Origin: Paraspadella gotoi
Taxonomy: Eukaryota > Chaetognatha
Length of the DNA: 64,000 bases
NCBI GenBank assembly: GCA_051294375.1
Contig: CM119271.1
Coordinates: 2,308,677-2,372,676 of the forward strand
Direction: 5' to 3'
Shown here: one piece after another, positions 24,501 through 36,966 of the stretch
How the letters are laid out: each line of letters begins with the position of its first letter
Numbering within the stretch: position 1 is the first letter of the stretch
The notes under the pieces: model-generated
Seen by the model: the letters and a program-made list of their open reading frames with translations, nothing else
The model's database searches: none
Told to the model about the DNA's origin: nothing
Made by a program: the position numbers and the translations under genes

Positions 24501-27500
24501 TTGATTCATTCCTTGATTCATTCCTTGATTCATTCCTTGATTCATTCCTGGGTTCATCCCTTGATTCATTCCTGGGTTCATCCCTTGATTCATTCCTGGG
24601 TTCATCCCTTGATTCATCCCTTGATTCAATCCCTGATTCATATGAGCCATTCCCGTCATTCCCGAATTAATTCCCGGGTGAGAATTTCCGGCGAACTTCT
24701 GGCCCGGCCCCCAAGACATTTGTCCAGGGATTCCCCCGGATCCGTCGGAGGAAAACCCGCCCATGTTGTTTAAAGACTGTTGTCCCGGCGCCATTGATTG
24801 ATTCATGGAATTGGCGGCGCCGCCGGCTCCCTCGCTACCGAAGGAAGAAGCGGATGATGGTCTGGAAGAACCTTGAGCGCCTCTGAAGGCGGCGTTTGGC
24901 GTGGGCCCGCCCTGGAAACCGCCACCGCCGGTTCCGCCTTCCGGAAAGTCGTAAGGAGACAAGGAGGCGCTGCCGGCGCTAAATGGCGATTCGTCGGCTT
25001 CATCTATCCGGCGTTGTTTGGAGTTTTTACCGGATAGGAGACCTCCAGGTGCTGGTCCTCCACCCGGCGGTTCCTCCTGAGCGCCTATCGAACCTGGCGG
25101 CATCCCCATGTCCGACGGAAGGGCCTTTCTTTTCTTGCCACTCTTGATCGGCATCCTGCCCCGGTTTCCCGAATTAGGACTGTTGTTGCTGTTAAGCAGG
25201 TTCAGCAAGAGCTGGTCGCTAGATTTCGTCGGCTGTGGACCGGATGACTGCTGCTGCGACGCTTGCATGGTCATGGGCCGTGATGGTTGGCTCATGGGAA
25301 CTTTGGACCCGAAGACGGAAGATCCGGCGTTACTCCCGGGGGAAGACGTCGCTGCCGAGGCCGCCGGCCCTGTTGATGTAGGAGGTCCCGTTATCATAAC
25401 GTCGTTGTCTTGACCAATATTCGACTTCGCTTGAGACGTCGTCGGCTTTCTTGACATCTCCTTTTGCTGCTGCTGCTGTTGTTGCTGTTGAATTTGCTGC
25501 TGACGCATCGCCTGAGCGGCGGCTACTGCAGCTTTAGCGGCGGCCTCGGCCCGCGCGCGTAAGATGTCGGCGATTTTGCCCATTTTCTTCTGCTTTCGCT
25601 CTTTCTGAAGTTCAAAGCACCGCTTGACAACAGTCCTCATAGTAACGGGAATGGAAAGAGTTTTGTTCAACACTTTGGTGGCCAACTCGTTTGAGGGAAG
25701 AAGGGAGGAGTCCACTCCGCCTCGTAAGATGCAAGTGGCTTGGCCCACGTCCTGTCGTCGGCGAAAAAGGAAAAGAAGTTAAAAACTCTCTCCACAAGCA
25801 GGTCACAAACGTTTTCTCTCGCCCTAACCTTCAAACTGATCTCGACGGCCACCATTCCACCGGGATCTCCGCCCATGGGCTCCATCTCCGCGTCCAGCTG
25901 CCCTAACAGCTCGTCGTCCACTTCGACGTCCTCGAAGTCGTTGTCCTCTTCAATTTCGAAGTAGACGCAGATCTTGTTGACGCTGTGTGCCTCAACTTCG
26001 AACGCGTGATGTTTGGAAGGCTGCGTCTCGGCCGGTGGAGTTCCTGAGGGGAAAGAAAAAAAAAACATTTGATTAACTTAATAAATATTGTCTAAGTCAA
26101 TGTCTAATGTGAGGATTTTTATTCTGAAATACCCGCTTTAGGATGCCGGACGCAGCTGGCGACGACCGTATTGAACACCATCTGGGTCCTCAGAAGAGAG
26201 AGGATCTGAGGGACGGCGGTCGGGTGAGTGAAGCCGACGCCGCCGACGAGAAAACCGCTCATCGCCAACTTCTTTCTACCCTCCTCCAAGAGGGTCTTGC
26301 GCGGGAATGACTCGAGTGGGTGGAAGTCGGAAATGTTGTTGAAAATGTAGCTGAATAAAAGGATGGAAGAGAAGTCACTAACACATTTCAAATCTACATA
26401 TTCCATAAAATAGGCAAAAAATATAGTTTAATTTTTTTTACCCCGGTTATCATCCCGATCCACTTACGAGTGAGTCTGATTTGGCAACCGGACAGTGAGA
26501 GGGAACGGAGTCTGCACCTTCCAGTCGCCCATTTTTTCGCCAAACAAGCGGACGGTCAACGAGGTGGACGTCTCGGCCGCGGTCTGCTTGGCGGCTGTGG
26601 CAACGTTGGCGGAGCCCTTCGAGCAGGAGTCGAGCAGCCGCTGCTGCTTGCGCAGTTCCTGCTCCACGATGAGAGGAATGAGGTCGTGGGCGGCGACCGA
26701 GGAGGCGGCGGAAGAGACGTCGGGAGCAGAGGAAGAGGAGTCGAAGAGTCTGGGTGGAAAAAAGAAGTAATAATAAATTAATAATAGATTGAAATTTAAC
26801 TCATTCCAAACTAATTCGACACGACCTGATGCTAGAATATCCCGCCTTGGTGATATCGAGCACGGTCTTAATAAGCTCCTCCGACATAGGCACCGCCATC
26901 AACGGATTGACGGCGCCGATCGAAGATGGTCGCCCGGCGGCGTCGGTCATTGGCGTCGCCTTGGAAATCGGCGCGGTTCCGGGATGAAGGTCGTCGAGAC
27001 GAAGGGCGAATCGGGCGGTCATGACCGTGGAATTCGCCGCCGTGAGTGAAGCGAAGGAGGGAATCTTTTTGCCTGAATAGAAGCGGAAAATGGAAAGAAG
27101 CGGAAAATGGAAAGAAGCGGAAAATGGAAAGAAGCGGAAAATGGAAAGAAGCGGAAAATGGAAAGAAGCGGAAAATGGAAAGGCAACTCACTCAACTCAC
27201 CCCCTTTTTCACTCACCCTCGGCGTTGATCTTTAAAGTAAGCAGAGGCATATGCTGAAGTCGATGGCAAGGCGGATCGCCCCGGGCGGCGTTGGCCGGGC
27301 TCGGGCTCGGCACGGCCTCGATGACGACGGCGGCGCGGCGACCCAACTTCCGGTCGGCCAGCGTGTCGAGAGTCCACGGGATGAACTCTCGCTTCTCGGC
27401 GTCGAGCAGATCGTAGGGAGCGACGAAGAAGGTGAGGGAAAGGGGACGTCCGCCCACGCGGGGGGAGAGAACGCCCACCGGGGCGCGGAGGACTAAAGAG

Positions 27501-29668
27501 GAGACGTCGTGTTTGAGGAGGGAGGATGTGCCTGGGAAGGAAATGTGAGGGCGAAGATTAAAACAGAATGAGGTTTGGAATTTGATTTTTAAACTCATTT
27601 GCATGTTGCAGTAACGAGTTAAAACTAAAGGGCAAATTTTAATTCAATTTGAATTTTAGTAATATTATATCGTTTAATCGTTAAAAAAGAATGGAAGGAC
27701 AAGTCAACAATTAGCATGTGATTTTACCCTCATAAAAACGTTACACCAGCACATTTTAAAATCAATGATTCGTCTCCTTATAAATACATACCAGTTGGTA
27801 TATTTTACGTGACTAAAATGCTCATTTTTTTAAATATCATTATATTATCATTATATATTTTTAATATCATTATAAAAAAAAATATATATCATTCATTAAA
27901 ATTGGTCACTTATATATAATAAAAGTTTTTCTTCACGAGACATTTTTCCAACCTAAATAAGGATAGAGAAATGATTTTCAAAGCCAACGACTTTCGACTC
28001 ACCCTGAATGTGCGCCAAGACGTCGAGGTCTTCCTCCAACGCCCTTAACGACAACCAGATCTTGCTCCGGTTGACGTTCTCCCCCTGGAAGTTGTCGTAG
28101 ATGGCCATGAGGCCGCGGAGGTGGCGGACGAACTCGTCGAAGCGGCGCTCGTTGAGCAGGAGCGCCATCTCGGCGCAGGAGATGGGGTCGCTCGTGTGGT
28201 AGATCTTCACGTCGGAGACGAGATCCGGCGGAGGCGGGCAAGAGGAGTCCGGAGGAAAGAGGGAAGACGAGGCTACGGGTCGAGGGGATGAAGGGATGAA
28301 GGGAAAAATCTAATGGTTATTATGTAATTGGTACAACCAATATAAAAATTATCCATTCTATTAATAAATAAGCTATCTTGCCCCTGACTTTGGACAGGCT
28401 TGAGTTGGTTAAGGCCTCCATCCCTCTGACAAGATAATAACATACCAGGACCCTGCAAGCTTTCAATCAAGACTCTCTCACTGTCTCGTTTATTCACTCC
28501 CAGAGTACCTCGCTTCCTTATCGATGAAGTGGTATCACGTTTTAAAAAAATGTTTTAATTGTATATATCGTTGACGGTAAGTCAAGGAATGAGGGTAATT
28601 AATAAGTGAAGGCAAATATTTGGTTGACAATAGTTTTATTAACGACAAAGGTAATGACGACACGATGACAAAGGTTACGACAAAGGTGATGACAATAAAT
28701 TGATAATTCAAATATAATTTGAAGAAAAATTCTTTAACGCAACGAAATTTATTATAACTATTAACCAGACATGTTTCCAATTCCAATAGTCGTTCTGTCG
28801 TTCTGTTCGTTGCATTAATCAAATAATTTTAGAATTTAAACCACCAACGAAAAGAAAGGAAAACCAACAAATTGTATATAATATATTGGTTGTACCAATT
28901 TCATATATATATATATATATATAAAAGGACTACTCCTTATTTATTACAATTAAATCTAATACCTTATAAATATTTTTTAGGTTGATTTGAATTCGTACAT
29001 TAGTTTCCAAGTATAATTAATTGCGGAGTAAACCAACGAATTCTACCATACCTAAGACTTAGGCTAAGTAAAAAAATCCAAATTTTTAAACGCCTTTTCG
29101 ATTTTTACCCGGCTCGTTGTTCGACTTGGCCAAGGGATTCAGTTTGATCTCCACGTAGAAAGTGTCAGAGGAAAGGAAGACGTCGAAACCGTGTTGGACG
29201 GTGAACTGCATGCACGTGTTTGTGTCCGCGTTGACCACGTTACGCGCGCAATCCTCCAGCTTTTCCAGCATCAATTCCAAAGTCGTAACGGGCACGTGCT
29301 TGGAGAGAGTCTCCACCGACTTTTTCGTAGTCTTAATTGGAAATACAAAATATTATTGAATCTGTAAAAGAGCTAAATGGTCCTAAAAAAACAGTAAACA
29401 TAGCTCTAGTAGTATGTAAATTAATATAAAACCACAAAATTAATACCTGCATTTGATCGTCGACGCTTCTCTGAACGACGGTCGAAGCCGCGGCCATGTT
29501 ATTGGCCACGCCCCCGCTGGAAACGCCGACGCGGAAGAGCGCGTTCTTGACTTCGGTCCATTTGACCGCGGAGCCGCGTTTGGCGTCGAGGAGACGAAGC
29601 TTCTCCAAGAGCTTGTTGCGTTTGATTACGGCGGCGTCGCCGGTCGAGATCGACTCGGTCGTCGCCAT
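21512..29668 (-). CDS. med1: Mediator complex subunit 1
   Basis: Eleven exons: 29668-29447, 29331-29109, 28272-28003, 27531-27217, 27072-26826, 26749-26468, 26350-26133, 26043-25829, 25751-24263, 24197-23536 and 23404-21512, giving 2011 residues (human about 1580). MED1 links nuclear receptors and other activators to Mediator and RNA polymerase II. Residues 1-720 form the Med1 domain. Diagnostic stretches are TLELMLEKLEDCARN, FDEFVRHLRGLMAIYDN, PQILSLLRTQMVFNTVVASC and KTLSIPVTMRTVVKRC. A poly-Gln run (about 748-760) follows. LLLNLL (845-850) aligns with a nuclear-receptor box of human MED1. Then come a Met-Asn-Gln-Gly repeat (about 1035-1090), an acidic FIDLTED motif (about 1303) and a Ser-rich tail ending DDLMDEALLF, like the human DDDLMDVALIGN. 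Exon 10's donor (AAG/GTGATT) is inferred from frame. Confidence 0.95.
24482..24640. repeat. 12-base tandem repeat coding Met-Asn-Gln/Pro-Gly
   Basis: Within MED1 exon 9, the 12-base unit ATTCATTCCTTG (plus strand) is repeated. It is mixed with a higher-order 24-base unit that alternates ATTCATTCCTGGG and TTCATCCCTTG. It encodes (M-N-Q-G) and (M-N-P-G) tetrapeptides in the activator-facing disordered region. The near identity of neighbouring units points to recent expansion by slippage. Confidence 0.85.
27081..27182. repeat. 17-base tandem repeat filling a MED1 intron
   Basis: About six copies of AAGCGGAAAATGGAAAG occupy most of the 144-base intron between MED1 exons 4 and 5. Read on the minus strand they are CTTTCCATTTTCCGCTT, so they form the pyrimidine tract just before the exon 5 acceptor. 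The donor end of the same intron contains extra copies of GTGAGT. Confidence 0.85.
28314..28560 (-). repeat. interspersed repeat copy
   Basis: This copy in MED1 intron 2 begins AATTGGTACAACCAATATAA and runs through TTGCCCCTGACTTTGGACAG, CTTTCAATCAAGACTCTCTC and ATCGATGAAGTGG. It is in the same orientation as the 59.8-60.45 kb copies and opposite to the 58.6 kb copy. A further isolated terminus (TTGGTTGTACCAATTTC) lies at about 28886-28903. Confidence 0.8.
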
Positions 29669-31207
29669 TTTAAACTATTTTCTTTATTTTTATTTTTATA
29701 TCAAGGGAAAGGGAAGCGTCTTAAAGTTTTCATCTCTTGTCAAGGCGCTCATTTTCTCCCCCTGATACAAGTTTTATCACTAGAAAGTGTAAAAAGAGTA
29801 AAGGAATGTGATGAGATTCATTAACTCTTGTCTAAAAAATATACTCGAAATAAAAAATAAAAATCCCAGAGATTCTATCGGCTACTGAGTGGTAGAGAAG
29901 AGAGAAGCTCGTCATGTCAACTGCCTCGGTGTTAAAAGATCTTGGAAATGATGTAAACTAGAATCTAACTCTATTCGTAGGAAAATGATATGTTTTAATG
30001 TTTATGAATAATACTATCGCTTAGCAATTTGCACTAAATGCTGCCTAAATAGTAAATGTGGGATCCTCTCAATCGCTCTTAAACATTACATGATAATAAT
30101 ACATTTTTGTTCATTCAAATTACTGGTAAAACTTTTTTTCATCCGGCTTTTGCAATCCAGACCCGGTATATTACAAATTGGCATCGTATAAAATATGGCT
30201 TCCCGTGACTGGCATAATGAGTATCGATTGCAGTTAGGCGATTATCGAGAAAAATGATAATATATATTATGTAGAATGTAGATACATACACAAAGATCCC
30301 AGGTTTTTCGAAAGACTAGACAGAGAACAGGTGCCGATTAAAATTTCTTACGAAAAAAAAAAAGATCTCGTGAATTGTGAATGCAATTAATAGATTGCTA
30401 ATTGCTTATTAGTAGTAGTTCTTCATGCGCTCCGAGATAGGAATCGTACAATACCAACAGTAAAGGCCATAAACCAAACAAAAAATTAGTGCGGATTAAT
30501 TCCGAAAACTATTTGAAAATAGGTTAAAGATGATTGCTTCATCCAGTGCGATAACAAGTAAATAGTACAAGATTATAAACGAAGGCTATCCCAGAATAGT
30601 TCCTGTATGTATAGTCAATATCTTTATAAAAAGTATTCTCATCAAGATACAACGAATAATTAAAATATCGACATAAAACATTAAATTATAATGAAACCCT
30701 TCCGGCTGCAGGTAATATCAACCACGAAATAATGTATATAACTAATGAATATATATATATATATATAAAAAATCTTATCAATGCGTTTTGTTTTGGTCTC
30801 ATTTTGATTTGGGGAAAAACGAACACAATATAAATGAATACTAGTAAATGTAATATTGTAGGGAAACTAAAGAGGTGATGAATCAACAAACGGAACAAAC
30901 TGCGAGTGAGAGACGAACATATCGTCCATGCAAAAAAAAAAAAAAACAAAAAACAAAACAAACAAAAAAAACAACCAAAAAAACCGCAACACCGTTTTAA
31001 ACATTTATCTGCAAGAAATACCCCGAAAAAAATACTACGCAAATTTAAATAGTTTTAAATGCGTGTCATACTGTCATAGTCATACATTCCTTCAAAATTC
31101 CACGTCAGCGCAACGTTAAAATGTTGTCCTTTTATTCTTTTCGTCAAAAGATATATAAATAAAACTAACCCCAATTAAACATAAGGAAAGAAAAAGGAGA
31201 ATCGAGG
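29669..31207. other. intergenic: MED1 upstream and receptor 3' side
   Basis: AT-rich DNA with no supported gene. It holds an A-rich simple stretch near 30929-30985 and a short (AT)n run at about 30750-30767. It should contain the 3' UTR of the receptor and the promoter of MED1, but I recognise no TATA or initiator motif with confidence. Confidence 0.5.
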
Positions 31208-34200
31208 CTACAAGGCGGCGATTTCTCCCGATCCCTGGCTCGTCCTTCCGTCCTCTCCGGCTTCTCTGATCACCACCTTTCCGTTTTCCAGTTCGGCGAC
31301 GCTCTCTTTGACTCCGGGATCGACTTTCTCCTCGTTCTCAATCCCCGCCTCTTCCTCCTTCCCCTCCCCAGTTTCTCCTCCTCCTCCCCCGCAAATCCTC
31401 AGAGAGCACCCCTTCATCTCCGTCGAGGCCAAAATGTCCAACAGCATGAGCACCCCGGTCAAGGAGTTACCGCACACAAACGCCGTCCACAGGGCGTAAA
31501 GATCGACGACCACGGCGGCCAAGCAGAGACCCCAAAGGGCCGCGAGGATGAGCACCACACGGACGAGGCGATTAGCCCAGGAGCGGACGAGCAGCGTCGC
31601 CGGGTAGACGGCGCTGGCGGAGCGAACTGCGTGGGCCGAGACGGTGGCCAGCAGCAGCAAGGAGAGAAAGAGGGCGGCGCCGGCGGGGACGGCGAAGTAA
31701 GTGAGGAAGGAATCGCGGGAGGAGGGCCAGCAGAGGTTGAGGCCGATGCGTTCCACGACCTGTGTCGGAGACGATATCGTGAACAATCTCAAAGTCATTA
31801 AACTTACCGATGCGCAATATTTATTTGATTCGTGTTTGATTATATTTATTGTTTCCATTTCTCCTTTTCCTATTTTTGTTTCCATTTCTGTTTCTTTGTT
31901 TATTATCTTATGTACATTTTTAATGATATAAGAGTTCTTCAATCTCATTTACATATTGTAGCAGACTAGATTAATATTCATATATTTTGAATCGGTTTAC
32001 GTAGATGTTTATTTTACTATTTTAATAGGGTTTAATAATGATTTAGGAATAATACAAGTCAAGTACAATAGAAAGACTGCAGAGCGAGTTTCTGCCTTCA
32101 ACTTTATTCCCTCACCTCGTGATCCAGCGAATATGGCGGAAGTGATTCGTGCTTCTTCAGGATATAGATCGCCGTCAGAGGAAAGGGCATCAGCCAGCTA
32201 AAAATCGATGCCAGGCTGAACCTCAAACAGTTTCGTCGATGTCCCTGCGGCGAGGCCCGCGGATCGCGCAGGAACAGCTCCTGACAGTAAAGCGGCGACC
32301 TCGTCCCCGAATAGGCGAAGATAGGAAACAGCAGCGCCGCCGTGGCCACGATCCACGTCAGAGTGGTCAGCGCTGTGAAGTGAGTGCCCGCCAGCAGCAG
32401 CACGCAGGTCAGGTCCTCGTGATGAAAGGCCGGCGTGCTCACCACCATGGCCACCTGGCAGAGGGCCAACGAGAGATAAATACAAGCCAGGCAAGAGGAG
32501 AGCAGGCTATGTCGCAAGTCCTCCAGTGTCAGGCAGAGAAGGATGCAGACGAGCAAGGCGAGAACAGAGACTCCCTGGCCAAGAGCGGCGAAGAAAGAAT
32601 GAAGCGGGAGGCCGCCCATGTCGAATGGTGCGGGGAGATCCTCGCCGGCCACAGTCTCCGCCTCATGCGATTGATAGCAGTGAACGAAGGGGCTGTCGCG
32701 TTTCTCGTTGTAGAGAAAGTCTTCGTCGTCGGCGTGGGTGTCGAAGAGATGACGGATCTTGGAATAAAAATCCAGGACACGAAAGATCTTGGGGAAGGGA
32801 AGGTCGTTGCTATCGTCCTTGTGAACGTCGAAGAGAAGGCCGTCGCAGGGAGTGAGAGAAGAGTCGTTCGCCATTGACGACCCGTTGCGGGCGTTCGAAG
32901 TCGTCTCGTTCTTCTCTTTGGGTTGGCACAGCGTGTCATTGACGATGACGCCGTCCACGCAGGTCAAGAGACGGCAACGATCGTGGAAGACGTCGTAAAT
33001 CTGGTTCGGTGGGCAGACGAGGGTTTCCTTGAAGGAGAGTCCATTTCGAGAATGTTTCCGGCCACGCTTCCGACTTCCGCCCTTCTTTCCGGCGCTCTTT
33101 TTTTCCGGCGGAGTGTGCCGCAAGAGGACGCTTAACGTCTGCTCGGCGCCCTCGACGTCGACGGCGCGCGGCGCCGAAAGGTCAACGCGAGCGGCCAAGG
33201 GCGGCAGCTTGGCACCGCCTTTCCCGCCCTTTTTACGTCGAGTCTTGGCGAAGCACCAGAGTTTGTCGACGAAGGAACACTGGGCGCAGAACTCGTTGCG
33301 GTAGGCGAGCGAGGAGGCGTCGAAGGCGAAGTTGGTGTCGCCGTTGAGGCAGCGAAGTTTGACTTCGACGTCCCCGACCCAGGATGCATCGCATTCCGAT
33401 TTGAATGGGAGACAGGAGCGGGAAGAGTGCGTCTGAATTGGGTGAGGGGAGGAAGAGTAAAATAATTTAATCAAAATATTAAATTATAAAAACAAATCTT
33501 CACAGCTTAAACAATTCAAACAATGGCGACGATCGATATGCGACCGACCTGAACCGGGGTGAACTGCAGAGAACACTCGGCGTTGAGCGAGGAGTCGATC
33601 CGCTTCAACGTCGCCTCCGCTAAAATCCTCTCGACTTCGTCGGTCGTGTTGACGGCGTTGACGCGAATGTCCTGGCCACCATCCGCTCCAGGTTCGTTCG
33701 TTCGTCTTAATTACGCAGTATAATATTAGTTGGTTAAGGTTATATTATCAGTACTAATATCAAAACTCAATACTGTATTAAAATATTATTTGAATTTTAA
33801 ACATTAAATTTAAAACATTTGCATAAATATCATGATGGAAACGAGAACGTCTCTCTTTTAGCTATTTCTTTCCTTCATTACCATACTTAGATATTATTTT
33901 AGATACTATTTTAAGGGACCATTTCGATGGTTTGACCTTTTGAAAAGTGCAATTAGCCAATTCAAGTAAGGCAAAAACTCAACACACCCCTTTCCAGCCA
34001 CTTACCCTTCCCGTTTCCCCGCCTTCGGCATCTCTTTTCCCAACGTCTCGCTCTCATAATCCAGTTTGATCTTGAAGGCGGTGACGTTGGCTTTGCTCGA
34101 CGGAAGGGAATCCCGCCGCCGGAACTTGAAATAGTCTTCGACGCAATGGAGACTGGCCGACCAGAAGACAAAGCTCTTGACGCCGTTGCAGGTGGCGCAG

Positions 34201-34823
34201 TAGACGTTCTTGAAGAGAGCGCCGGTCGCGGCGTCGTGGACCGGCCAGTTGAGCAACCGGTCGTAAAGGTTGTAGTGACGGCAGAGTCTTTCGGTGTATG
34301 GGTCCTGCCAAGAGCCCGGACAGTAGGACACCATGAGGTAGTGCGGGGAGGGGATTTCTGTGGCCACCTTGCGGCACGACCACCAGTACGAACGCCAACG
34401 GACGAACACGGGGTCTCGTTCCAGGGAAGTAACGGAAGAAGCGTCGCCGCAGCAGTCGCCGTAGACGTGGCAGAGGCGGTCGCAGGAGCACCCAAAAGGC
34501 GTCCCGCCCGAGGAGCACAGCGCCGCCGCGGTGCGGTTGAGCGCGCAGCGAACGTGCGGCGCGGCCGCGGCGCGGCGCTGAGTGGCGGGCGACGGCGAGG
34601 CGGCGCCGGCGGTGGGAGGTTCGTCGATGGATACGTAGACGGGGGAGGAACGAAAGTCAGGGACGTTTGTGGGAGTGGAGAGTTTGGCGCGGGCGGTATT
34701 GTGTTGGGAGGGAGAGACGAGAGGGGAATCTGCGAGGGGGAGATCTGCCGCGCGGGGGACGAGGGGGTCGCCTTGACCGGTAAGGCACCGTAGGAGGAGG
34801 AGGAAGAGAAGAGAAAAACCCAT
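31208..34823 (-). CDS. somatomedin-B seven-helix receptor (adhesion/secretin-like)
   Basis: Four exons, 34823-34006, 33705-33549, 33432-32116 and 31759-31208, giving 947 residues. It has a signal peptide (FSLLFLLLLRCLTG). A somatomedin-B domain lies at about 93-127 (C-SSGGTPFGCSCDRLCHVYGDCC). Two more Cys-rich extracellular stretches follow, one with CDASWVGDVEVKLRCLNGD, and a long basic insert (KKGGKGG, GGSRKRGRKHSR). Seven hydrophobic helices begin near residue 610: four in exon 3 (for example VSVLALLVCILLCLTLEDLR and LTTLTWIVATAALLFPIF) and three in exon 4. The cytoplasmic tail is Gly/Glu-rich. I see no clear GPS autoproteolysis motif before helix 1. Exon 2's acceptor (TAATTAAG) is weak but is the only one I found that keeps the frame. 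The ligand is unknown. Confidence 0.85.
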
Positions 34824-35204
34824 GGCGCTTTTTTGAAGAACTTAGTTTCAACTCGGGGGCCATCTGCAGAGACAACTACGGACTAGGATTTCTTTTTACT
34901 TCTTTTTATATGACTATAAAAAAAATTAAAAAAAAAAATGCAATCAGCTACAAATAATTAAAATAATATAATCGAGTCAATGAAATAAAATAACACATTT
35001 CGATATAAATACGTAAAAGATGCGTTGTTTGCCCTGAAAATTAAATGAAAACTGACAATGTAATTATAAATAACTAAAGTAAACTGATTTTGTTATTTCT
35101 TAAATTGCGTAACCAGCAAATAGAAATGTCCGAATAAAATATGATGCAAAACAACAATAGTGGCGGCACATGATCTGCTTTCTTATAGTAATCTCCGAAA
35201 AATA
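34824..35204. other. short AT-rich spacer
   Basis: This 381-base gap lies between the receptor start and the stop of family member D. It is AT-rich with A and T runs. I see nothing specific in it. Confidence 0.5.
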
Positions 35205-36680
35205 CTAAGTTGTACATCCGACCGACCATTCCAAACACTTGGCGACTTCCGTCCCGTTAGTCTTTCGGGACGACAACGATGCCGTCGCCGCCGGCGAAGC
35301 GGAATATCTCGCCAGCGCCGCCTCCACCTCGGCCGGCGTCAGGCGCTTGACCTTGAGGATCCGCTTGGCGACGCAGACGAAATTGGTCCTCGAGTAATCC
35401 CACGGCTTGAAGTCGGGATAGGAGTCGGCGTAGACGCTTTCGAGTTCGGGATGGTCGCGGAAGATGGCGGAGAGGCGAGCGCGGAGGAACTGCTTGGTGT
35501 CGCTGTGTACGGAAAGGCAGCCGGCGCGAAGAAGAGTCACGTATTCGGTGGCAATGAGTTTGGAGACGTCGTAGAAAGTGCTGTGCAGTCAAAGTTTTAA
35601 ATTTTGTAGGTCTTAACAACTTCAAACATTTCCTTTTATCAGTCGCTCATTAATATTATTATTTCCATTATGTCATATCACATGGAGATCGAAGCAGCAT
35701 CCCAGGATAAAAAAAACGTCAATAATATAAATGTTAAATTTAAATTTTAAAGATCCTTAATTCTTCACCTCTTAATAATTTTCCTCGCGATTTCATTTTC
35801 GGTGACGGGAAAAACGGAATCGTTTTTGTAGTGAACGCAGACGTCGATCTTGGCCTTGAGCGACGGCGGCGCCGGAAAAGGCGCCTCTGCGATTTCTGCT
35901 ATTGAGGCGTCGACCTCCCCCGCCGCTCCGATCGCGAACGGATTGGAGTAAGAGTCCATCCGGCGAGAGGAGGAGCGTCCCAAAGGCGCCGGGGGCCCCA
36001 TTGACGCCGCTGCGGCGATCGTATCTACAGTTGGAGGGAGGACATGGTTTAAGAAGGGGGCGTCGCGGTCACCGGCGATCGAGTCGTCGACGAAACAATC
36101 GCCGTTCTCGAGGATGACGGCGTCGTCTTCCTCGTCCTCACGTCCATCGTTTTCTGGAAGTTCGATCACGACGGAAGAATTGTCCCCGACGAAGGGTTTG
36201 ACGTCGTCGTCGGCGGGGAGAGGCGGTGCCACGCGCGCAATCTTGACCGCCGAATCGAGGGCGTGATCGCGGCGGCGCTTGCGCGGAGAGGGTGCCGGAG
36301 GTTGAGGAGGGGCGACCAAACCGATTGGTTGGCCGTAACCGCTACGGAACGGGCGGAGGGAAGTGACGTTGGGATCGACCTGGAGTTCGAGTTCGAGTCC
36401 GGAGGGAACTGAAAAGGGGTGGACCAAAGTTATGGGCGAGTACATAGGTAAATCTGAACCATTTTAATATAAATTTACCCAATCGCCCGTCAATGTAGGC
36501 GTCGCACAGTTGCCTCTTTCCTGCGAATCTCCGCCCCTCCTGCGTGTCGACGATCATGAAGAAACCGGCGTCGGTGACGAGAGCCAGCTTTGACGCCGCC
36601 TCCATCAAGATGGTCGTGATCGAAGCCTCCAGTGCCTGGAGTTGATTCATCAGGGAATGCAACGGCTGACCCGTTGCCAT
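35205..36680 (-). CDS. family member D
   Basis: Three exons, 36680-36479, 36408-35769 and 35580-35205, giving 405 residues. The N-terminal domain is split from the linker by a phase-1 intron right after CDAYIDGRLG; its core is LMEAASKLALVTDAGFFMIV and GRRFAGKRQLCDAY. The linker has the basic patch SPRKRRRDHA and long acidic runs, but I find no clear SUMO-consensus site. The C-terminal domain (STFYDVSKLIATEYVTLL, then FKPWDYSRTNFVCVAKRILK) is the most diverged of the six and is interrupted by a phase-2 intron just before STFYD. It is followed 287 bases upstream by member E, also on the minus strand. Function is unknown. Confidence 0.82.
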
Positions 36681-36966
36681 TTTGTCGTTTCGATCGCGGC
36701 GGACAACGATGATTAGTTTGTAATTTATTAGAAAAGCCTCAGCTATAACAATACGACTAGAAGAGAAGGAAAAAAATAAAAGAATCAAGCGAGCAACAAC
36801 TCGGCGTTTGTTCGGATCAAGTCTACTTGAAATCCAGAACGACCGATTCAAATGTAGAATTTGATTGCACGAGATGATATAAATTATAGTGTCTTCGTAA
36901 TCGGATAACTAAATAATAACTGGATGAGAGGAACCGTTTCCTCCCGAAACGACCCTTCATCTAACA

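Noticed and set aside
24354-24773. Plus-strand frame with His-Ser-Leu-Ile repeats
   Set aside because: Antisense reading of the Met-Asn-Gln-Gly repeat of MED1; no independent evidence for a gene.
30686-31042. Hydrophobic minus-strand frame of 118 codons
   Set aside because: It is driven by A-rich/T-rich simple sequence in the probable 3' UTR of the receptor; no splice signals or family match.
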